Below are positions 52,505-60,000 of a DNA stretch of 60,000 nucleotides, piece after piece. Location of the stretch: positions 888,359-948,358 of the forward strand of contig JAQGDQ010000012.1 of the NCBI GenBank assembly GCA_030141605.1. The letters are read 5' to 3'. Every line of letters begins with the position of its first letter. Within the stretch, counting starts at the first letter, position 1. The notes under the pieces were generated by a model, which had not been told where the DNA came from, searched no databases, and worked only from the letters and a program-made list of their open reading frames with translations. This DNA is from Tubiluchus corallicola (Eukaryota > Priapulida > Priapulimorpha > Priapulimorphida > Tubiluchidae). A program made the translations under genes and the position numbers.

Positions 52505-54398
52505 GATGAGAGCAGACTAAGCAACTAGTTACACTTGCAAGTTGAAACTAAAACATATTACAAAAATTTAAAACTTTCACATAAAATAATAATGGCAAAT
52601 GCTTTTTAAACTAAATATTCAACATTTCTAAACTAAAATACCGACATGCACAAAACGCTCAAGTTTGATGTTAACAATTAATTTACAAAATTTTGTAAAC
52701 TCACTACTTCACAACCAATTAGAATGAGGTGTACATTATTACCATTTGAACTATTTTGCTGTGTATAAATTTCCTATAAATTAATTTTCATAAATGCAGG
52801 TTGAATGTCATAATAATTAAACAGAAAATTTTAATAGAAAATTTCATTTTAATTTGTATTATAATTTATGCAAACAAAAGTATTTAATGACTACTGCAAA
52901 TCAGCACTTATCATACACATATAAATAAATATCTATTTAAAAAGGCATTGGGTAATTCACTGACAAATGTAATGTAACAAAACTTTATAAATGCACTTTT
53001 GACTGTGTTAATTTTTGAAATGTCACTATACAAATGACTAATATACACATAACAGTGTTTATATTAACTAACTTTTAGAACTGCACATATCTTCAATGAC
53101 TGTGCCATGACAAAGTGTCTCAACTGCTCTGAGCTTGAGATGCATTTTAATGACTATTTCAACCTTTATTATAACTTTTTGTACTATACAAAATTGGATT
53201 TATAATTGGACAAGTAGCGGTCAGCAGAAGATCAAAATAAACCCTGATAATAGAATAATTGTAATTTAATAATACTTATTATAAAATAATAATAATAATT
53301 TACTTTGAACCATTAAGGCATATAGTATATTACTACCTCATTCTTTTCTAAAACCTCAACCTAGAGTTGATAAATGAACTTAAAGTTCTAAAATTATTTT
53401 AACAATGACAAAAGTAGCCAATTAATTGAATATAACTAAAATTATTGTTTTAATTCAAGAACCCAGTTACTCAGTTCTTATTATGTGTATTATGTTAATA
53501 ATATGGATTTAATTCTATTATTCCCCAGGAACAACAACTACCTTGTACAATGATTTTAAGTCTATAAAATACAGTTACTGCAGTTTTGAAACATCGAATT
53601 ATGTACAGGCATCATATAAAATTAATTTTTCGTTTCATATTACGTTCTTTAGAGCATTCAGCTTTTTCTTGCATGAGCGTGAGTTGAAGTAACACAGAAA
53701 TCGGACACTTATCCGTGGGACAATCGCCAAAAGTTCAACATTTGGGATTCTTCACCACACTTCAAACTTCCATTGTACACAAAATGTCGGAAAATCGATA
53801 ATGCAAGACCGCTATAACGTCCTTGAAAATTTTCATCAATCCAAATTTTACTTAAAATGTCATAATTATTGCCCCGGAATCATACGCCGCGCGTCTATCA
53901 CATTCTACATTGGACAGCGAACCCATAGGATTGACTATGAACACACAGGGTCGCGCTAGGCTTTTAGCAACGGCAATCAGTCAGCACTGAATACGCTAGG
54001 ACAAAGACCGGTTTACTGAAAAACGCGCATATCCTGGCAAATACAACTTCAACACAAACAAAAACTTGGAACTAGATAGCTAAATTAATAGACTACAATA
54101 TACATTATCACCATTAACTAGGGAACTCCCGACACATTGTTATAATCAAAGTTTTCGGTCACTTATACACAACCAGCACCGCATAGTAATGTAATGGCGG
54201 TTATACAACGCAACGGCAATAGTGCTCCCATAGACTCCCATACTTAAGAAATCAAATTCGGCTAAAGAATTTTCTGTTAAAAACCTTACGAAACTACTAT
54301 AGACGCTAATACTAAATGCCTACATCCTTTAGCTCTGCAGCAGAGATTTTTTCTAACCCATACGCACTTCTATCAATAAATAAATAAATGTTACTTAC

Positions 54399-54560
54399 AA
54401 GCGTTTTTCCAATGTAGACCAACGTAGAGAAAGAAAGCAATCGCTCCGCAATACACTGAATACAGTAGGCACTAGGCACGCTACGCAGAGGACGATCTCT
54501 ATTGGTTAAATTTACAATTCGCGCACGTTGGTGCCCAATAGGAGCGTAGTATCAACGATG
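54399..54560 (-). promoter_or_regulatory. HMGB 5' UTR exon and promoter region
   Basis: On the minus strand, AACGCTT|GTAAGT gives a donor with the exon ending at 54399. Upstream, two CCAAT-type boxes occur: TAACCAATAG around 54498-54509 (minus strand) and CCCAATAGG at about 54535 (plus strand). This suits a broadly expressed, TATA-less gene. The transcription start is not determined. Confidence 0.5.
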
Positions 54561-56301
54561 ACGTGTTTAATGCTATCACACTACGTCCCAGTAAAATCTG
54601 TTCGTACTATGAGCGGGTAACGTGAAATGTTGAATGAAAACTTTTTACCAAAGTTTATTAGCATTATCTACTTATTCAAATCTCACAAAGATTTTCAAGA
54701 ACAACAGACTCGTTCTTGAAACCGAAGTTCGGATCTTGTCTACTTTAGTTGAACCTGTATTTTATACAAAGCTGATATAGACAATAACAGTTAAATAACC
54801 ACGTAGTGCCGATTAAAAACATGGGTCATTCGCTTTGCAGTGTATTACGAACTTGCTTTTAAGACATACGACTACTACAATAGAATACAATGAATATTAC
54901 CTAGGTAAATGAAGGTATTTAAGGCCTCAAATGAGATCTGAATTCTGGTACATAGACTTCCTCAAACGTGAAAAATAATGCGCTGGCGTCTTCTACATAG
55001 TAGTACATTTATTTTCAAAGTTCCTGTGTATAATGACTTTGTGCGTAAAATACATTATGAGTTTTACGTTACGCACGTTTCGACGCACGGCATACTCAAC
55101 GCAGAATTTCCAACAAATGCGAGTTTTGGACAAGAAACGTAATCCACACGCAAACATTACAGTGCAACAAGGGTACGTCATGCAAATAAGACAATACATC
55201 TAAATTCTAACTTAGGCATCATTTTAACTTAAGAGTAGCTAATAGTAATTTGTATTCGTCAGAATGTAAGAAACACCGAGGGCACGAATCCTACGTTAGA
55301 GGCAAAATTGTTGTTCGCTAAAATTTCTCAAGATCAGTTAGGAATTATTAGGATTCTTCAATTTCTGGACGCCATCAGTGTTTGTTACCACGTACAAGTA
55401 TACAAAATATTTTAGCTCTACAAATAAAATGATTCAAAATCCAGACCAGCTCACTTTTAAGGATTTAGAAACTTATTTCAACGACACCCATGTTTAGCCA
55501 CCGGCTATAAAACTGAATGTGTAATTTTTGTGTCAAACAACCGAAAGACAAGATTTTGCTTGATTTGAAAGATATCAGTGAAGCACATTCGTTAATTTCT
55601 AAGATAATCTTCAAGTCAATTCAATTCACTGCAATCTTACAGGCTAAAACTGTATGTACGACTCCTATAAATAGTAAGGGATCTTATATGTTTGCAGACT
55701 GTTAAAACACAAGAAAGCCGGATTTACCTACTTGTGGGCCCTATAGGCCAAACTCATCAACTGGACCCCGAGTTTCAATTGTGGGTCTATACTTATTGTA
55801 TAGGGCTCCATATTCCGGGCCATATACTTATTGTACAGAGCCGTTATGGGTTTCAGAATATTATATAATGAAATACTCGGTGTTCACTTGAAGCAAGGAT
55901 ATTCGCTGGCTTGCTCCGCGACAAATTAGTTTTAGTGGGCTCCAGACGGTGGGCAATGGCCTGCTATGCCTAGTGGGTAAATCCGGTCTTGGTTAGGAAG
56001 TGTTCCAGGCTCAAGCACAATGAGTGAGATTTACGAATCGTTATAATGAAGGTGCATTATTATACTGCATAATGAGTCTTCTTAGTGACATCATCAACGT
56101 GTCACACAAAAATTGCCACAACAAAACGTCTCCTAGACACCGAGCTACAGTTCTAACACTACTCTAATAAAAATAGTTACACTGATTATGGCATGACCTT
56201 GGCCACAGTATGCTAACGAGAGGTCGACTGAGAGTTTTTGTCTAAGTCCATGCTTTCCTTCCAGGCGACCTTCATGGCTTTGTCCCGAGAACCTTGTCAA
56301 C
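54561..56301. other. spacer between the HMGB promoter and the rhodanese gene
   Basis: No gene is supported. It contains the 272-bp inverted-repeat element at 55717-55988 and AT-rich sequence with short unrelated ORFs. Confidence 0.45.
55717..55988. mobile_element. short inverted-repeat element
   Basis: Left end CCGGATTTACCTACTTGTGG and the reverse complement of the right end CCGGATTTACCCACTAGGC are imperfect inverted repeats. Inside, ATACTTATTGTATAGGGCTC and ATACTTATTGTACAGAGCC form a short direct repeat. It is a non-coding MITE of unknown superfamily; no clear target duplication is visible. Confidence 0.55.
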
Positions 56302-57228
56302 ATGCCTTTCAAAAGTAAGTTTCTCAGTAAAAAATCGGAGAAGAACATCAACAAAAATCTGTCATTTGAACAAAAACTTCTAGCTTTAGTTCAACCTTAC
56401 TGCGTGAAAGAACCTCCAAGCAAGATTTATTTTGATAAAGCCAGTAAAACCAAGCAAATTGGATGGAAATGGAAAAAGAATAATAGTAAAAATACATCCA
56501 ATGAACAACAACTTCTAGGCCTAGGTCAATCCTACTATCACGTCGCACAATTTCCAAGCAGGTATTATTTTGTCAGTAAAATCAAACATGACAGGCGAAC
56601 ACCAAAAAAGAATATAAGCAGAAAATCACCCTGTGAACAAGTTCCGGGCCTAGTTCAATCCAACTATTATATTGCAGTGTCTCCAGGCAAGAATCATTTT
56701 GATTATGCCAGTAAAGAGGACTTCGAACAAAACCCTGATGAAGCGGTTGGCACCAATAAAAAGTTATCATCTGAGCAAGAACTGATAGGTCTAGTGCAAT
56801 CTTGCTATCATGTACAAGAACTTACAAACAAAAATTGTAATGCCCGCACAATTACAGACGAACGACGTGACGAAACTCATAGCCGTGATATGACTACATG
56901 CGAGTTAAAATGTGCAATGAGAGAAGAAAAATTCCATCTTATTGACTTGAGATCGCTAGATAAGGTAGATGCTACTGGTAAGTTCCCCCTCGCTTTGAAT
57001 GTCCCACTCAAAGAACTCACTGCTGCTTTAGATCTAGATCAAAAAACTTTTCAGAGCAAATACCAGAGAAAGAAACCACCATTAAATGAAGAACTAATCT
57101 TGTCAGGCGAATCAGAAAGAAGTTTGAATCAGGCTTTGGAAATTGCCCAGGGAGCTGGATTTACAAGCTGCCGCTTGTATCGTGGAGGTTACGCCGAATG
57201 GGTTAAAAAGAAATATTCTCTTATCTAG
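56302..57228 (+). CDS. four-repeat protein with C-terminal rhodanese-like domain lacking the catalytic Cys
   Basis: One uninterrupted ORF of 308 residues, unlike its intron-rich neighbours. Residues about 195-303 form a single rhodanese domain of the TSTD/HSP67B2 type. Landmarks are HLIDLRSLDKVDATGKFPLA, LNVPLKEL, FQSKYQRKKPP, SLNQALEIAQGAGF and YRGGYAEWVKK. Active rhodaneses carry a persulfide-forming Cys at the start of the loop between LVF and the helix. Here that loop reads LILSGESERSL, with Gly269 at the Cys position by alignment, so sulfur transfer is unlikely. Residues 20-182 hold four degenerate repeats starting near 20, 66, 109 and 155 (spacing 46, 43 and 46), with core EQxLxGLVQSxYxV followed by a P-x-K/R-x-x-F segment. 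I know no family with this repeat. The lack of introns could mean retroposition. The product is probably cytosolic or nuclear; no signal peptide or membrane segment is seen. Confidence 0.85.
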   Translation: MPFKSKFLSKKSEKNINKNLSFEQKLLALVQPYCVKEPPSKIYFDKASKTKQIGWKWKKNNSKNTSNEQQLLGLGQSYYHVAQFPSRYYFVSKIKHDRRTPKKNISRKSPCEQVPGLVQSNYYIAVSPGKNHFDYASKEDFEQNPDEAVGTNKKLSSEQELIGLVQSCYHVQELTNKNCNARTITDERRDETHSRDMTTCELKCAMREEKFHLIDLRSLDKVDATGKFPLALNVPLKELTAALDLDQKTFQSKYQRKKPPLNEELILSGESERSLNQALEIAQGAGFTSCRLYRGGYAEWVKKKYSLI

Positions 57229-57448
57229 TATCTGGCATGTCTATCGTCGTAACAACCTAATCAATATAACGCACTGTTGGCAACAAGATTTTCAGCAGAT
57301 ATGTAAACCTAGTTCATAAGCTAAACTTTGTTCCAAAACAAAATTGAGAAAAATATATTTATAGGTACTCACTCAGCTGTCTAAACTTTAGCCAGACGTC
57401 TGCTGAACGTTTATACACATTTAATTTTCAATTAAAATTTTTTAAAGT

Positions 57449-57702
57449 CAACTCAGATATTTCTTTAATCTGCATTTCTTAAACAATGCATTATTTTTAT
57501 GATCGTAAGAAAAGGAATGGATTGCTTTAAGAATTTTATTTTGAGCTCTTTGGAATTCAGCTAAGTTGGATTTGTCCTAGATACGTCCTAGATTAGCTAA
57601 AATAGGTCCACCCCACGACACAATACCACAAATTAAGTATGAATAGATAAACGTGTAATAAATTTTCCTGAGTGTTTGAAAATTAATGACTTTGCGGAGC
57701 TT
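57449..57702 (-). pseudogene. LINE reverse-transcriptase C-terminal fragment
   Basis: In one frame on the minus strand the sequence reads LRKIYYTFIYSYLICGIVSW, then GG, a single stop, then LAEFQRAQNKILKAIHSFS and NALFKK. This matches the region after the polymerase core of Jockey/CR1-type non-LTR elements (LY-x(n)-YGI-x-WG ... LQ-x-AL-I). It is truncated on both sides and carries an in-frame stop. Confidence 0.75.
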
Positions 57703-57797
57703 ATAATGCCCATAATTTACCTACTTCTACATTTTTAAAATCACATTATTTAGCCACAGTATTTTGCAGGCCGCATTTTAATAAATTTCAGCGAGTT

Positions 57798-58256
57798 TCA
57801 AGCCTTTATTTTCGTTAAAACGTTTTCACCACAAACATCGATCGAGACGGTTTGTGTGTGCATAACAAACTCTTCTGTAGTGTATTTTTTAAAATCAATG
57901 TTACAAGATTCTTCATTCCAAGTTCTATCCTCATCGGAATCAATCACAAGATACCTTTTCTTTGAAAACACGACTTCCATCTGTCTGACGAACATGTTTA
58001 TGTACATTTTGAAAGAAAAAATGGTGAAATTCAAACCACACATTCTCCTGATTATTCTGAATAATGCTGAATAGAAAAATCTTGCTAACTTATGATAATT
58101 TATACAGTTACTGACCATGTATAATACACATAGAAGCACACTTAAAAATGCGTCATTTAACAAAAAATAATATGTATTATGAACAGGCAGTTCGCCTATT
58201 GGCAAAGTATAATTGTTATCTATAAATTCAATCAAACACATAAATAAAAACAGCAA
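57798..58256 (-). CDS. unrecognised ORF, doubtful
   Basis: An open frame of 152 codons lies downstream of the death-domain gene on the same strand. The N-terminal half is hydrophobic and AT-driven. The C-terminal half from about residue 85 looks more protein-like (VVFSKKRYLVIDSDEDRTW, TVSIDVCGENVLTKIKA). It could be an alternative 3' exon of the death-domain gene encoding a different membrane tail and cytosolic end, a remnant, or chance. No family is recognised. Confidence 0.25.
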   Translation of the reverse strand: MLFLFMCLIEFIDNNYTLPIGELPVHNTYYFLLNDAFLSVLLCVLYMVSNCINYHKLARFFYSALFRIIRRMCGLNFTIFSFKMYINMFVRQMEVVFSKKRYLVIDSDEDRTWNEESCNIDFKKYTTEEFVMHTQTVSIDVCGENVLTKIKA

Positions 58257-58484
58257 AATACTTATTTATTGTCTGCAGTCTATAAATTTTGACAGGAATG
58301 CTGAATTTCTTGAATACAAAAGCTGTAATACAAAACTTCATGCTCATTTTACTTCATAGATGCCCGCTTTGATCTGCAAGTGCAACACTAACATTAGAAT
58401 TACGTACACGTTATCTCCGTTACATGTCATGTACAATAATATTTTACATGTTATATGAGCTAGAAAACGCACACGATATATCAC

Positions 58485-59915
58485 TTAGAATATAATGTAC
58501 ATGTTATCGCCATCAGGTGGTGGATTTCGTCCAATCAGGTAATTATAGAAATGATTTCTTGCCTTCGTATATCCGCCATTTTTATTGCAAGGATAGTAGA
58601 AGCAGCAAACAACCACTAGTAACATAAGCAGGCTTAATATGGAGATAACCAGACCAGTTACTCTAAGCACAGAGCGAAAAGAATAAATCATGTCGTCATT
58701 CTTCTTTACTTGTTTTACCTGATAATTTTTTATTTGTCCTAATGTCTCCGAATTTTTATCCAATTTCTTATTGAAAGGGTCATCCAGGAGAAGCTTGTGA
58801 ACAGCAGAAGACTTTCGGTGGTACACAACTTCCGAAAGCTTATCTGCAAGGCGATTGTGACCGAGTTGTCTCAGCCGGATGGCAAGAGTAAGGAACGTGT
58901 CGTTGGTCCCATTTCGGCTGCTCCAATTTTCTAGTAAGTCAATGCAGGAGACATTTGGTTCAGCTGATCCAGAAGGATTGTGGTCGAGTCGAAACTCCTG
59001 GCTGAAAAATTGTTAATAACAATAAAAACTCAGGAAAATGCGATCAACATCATGATTAAGAGTAGATGAACCAAACTCATTAATCATAATCATTCTGAAA
59101 GTATGGCCCGACTCCTTCGAATCCATTCCTCGGGTTTATTATATGTTTTCGGTTGGACCCGATTGAACGTTTGCTTGTTACTCCACATGACAAGTTCACG
59201 TTTATGTCTTACATGGATCATGTAGAGATAAATTGTTAAAGACATGGAGTTATGTTCGTCTAGTGAAAGTTCTATCGTAGCAAACGCAGCCTGCAAACTG
59301 TAGGTCTATCAAATGATTGACAAATCACGTACAAAGCGTAGAGAGATAAAATAAACAACAGAATAATTGCAAAACTGACAATTTTGCATAGATGACTAAA
59401 CACCTTTGCTATTTTTGAAATTAGAATACATTAAATCAGTATGTGCTCTGTGACGTTAAATGAAAGAGAAAGATAAAAAGCTAGTAACCATTCAACCACA
59501 TATAAATATATAATTATATTTATTAGTACAAGAAAATAGGAAGCACATTCTGCAATTATCATCGTCATCTTGATAATCCTCAGCATCTCCATCAACCCAT
59601 CATTGTCGTCATTACTATCCATGGCAGTAGCAGGAATATTAACTACCAGTACATAATTATCATTACGGTTTATATATTCTGATATGTTTATATAATCACT
59701 TAGTACCTGTGTAGTGATTCTGAAAGGCGTCTACATTCATGCTCTGAAAGACTATCTGCAATCATCTGGCGTTCTGCCTCACTTAGGTCCGCAGTAGCTA
59801 GCGTCCATTTCAATTGGCACACAAGAAAAAGAATCACAATAGTCAAATGCATGAATCTCACATAACTTTGTATTAGTTCTGCTATCATCTTAGTGAAAAA
59901 CTGATCAAAGAACAT
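58485..59915 (-). CDS. signal peptide, death domain and single transmembrane helix protein
   Basis: Three exons join in frame: 59915 (or ATG at 59852) to 59707, phase 2; 59297-59213, phase 0; 58997-58485 with TAA. From the ATG at 59852 they encode 247 residues. Residues 1-21 (MHLTIVILFLVCQLKWTLATA) are a classic cleavable signal peptide. Residues about 22-135 fit a death domain: LSEAERQMIADSL and CRRLSESL helices, and the last helices LLENWSSRNGTNDTFLTLAI and RLRQLGHNRLADKL, whose W and LADKL are typical. A membrane-proximal stretch leads to one helix at about 190-212 (VTGLVISILSLLMLLVVVCC) and a 35-residue tail rich in N, Y and P. Read literally, the death domain would be outside the cell, whereas death domains normally act in the cytosol. 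The only ectodomain cysteines, C40 and C95, could pair. The 59915 start adds 21 residues before the signal peptide and is less likely. Confidence 0.78.
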
Positions 59916-60000
59916 GGTACCTCATATATCAATTTTTAAAGAATAAGAATGCATTGTTGACATAAATTTAATTACGTTTTGTTTAGAAGAGATTTTGATC

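Overview
The window looks like nuclear DNA of an invertebrate animal. It is AT-rich and has protein genes split by GT-AG introns of about 0.3 to 4 kb. It also carries long microsatellites, many short terminal-inverted-repeat elements of Tc1/mariner-pogo style, and remnants of LINE and tRNA-derived SINE elements. Several families found here are animal-specific: a P protein (OCA2) transporter, a PH plus Btk-motif module as in Tec kinases, a two-box HMGB with acidic tail, and a death domain. I cannot place the phylum from sequence alone. Gene models were built by hand from splice signals, reading phase and family similarity. Every complete model listed closes in frame.

Layout. 1-1780 (-): first coding exon of a UBZ4 zinc-finger protein, cut by the window edge. 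1942-3914 (-): three-exon, 135-residue single-pass membrane protein, unrecognised. 4034-5689: decayed pogo-like element. 5690-10759: gene-poor, with a microsatellite and a possible LINE end. 10760-12597 (-): three-exon class I SAM methyltransferase of the juvenile-hormone-acid-methyltransferase type. 12598-17494: spacer with a foldback element. 17495-22295 (+): six exons encoding a PH domain and a zinc-binding Btk motif. 26190-44571 (+): twenty exons of a nearly full-length P protein (OCA2)-type transporter. 48406-52504 (-): four coding exons of an HMGB protein plus a 5' UTR exon near 54.4 kb. 56302-57228 (+): intronless protein with four internal repeats and a C-terminal rhodanese domain whose catalytic Cys is Gly. 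57449-57702 (-): LINE reverse-transcriptase fragment. 58485-59915 (-): signal peptide, death domain and one transmembrane helix.

The most striking observation is that the PH-Btk exons and the P-protein exons are co-oriented and join in matching phase (G plus AA gives GAA). No SH3, SH2 or kinase exon lies between them. Read as one gene they give 1061 residues in 26 exons: a phosphoinositide-binding module on the cytosolic N terminus of a 12-helix organelle transporter. The alternative is two adjacent genes with a missed terminal and first exon in the 3.9 kb between them. Other points of interest are the apparently extracellular death domain, the inactive-looking rhodanese with its repeat array, and a cluster of pogo-like MITEs inside P-protein introns.
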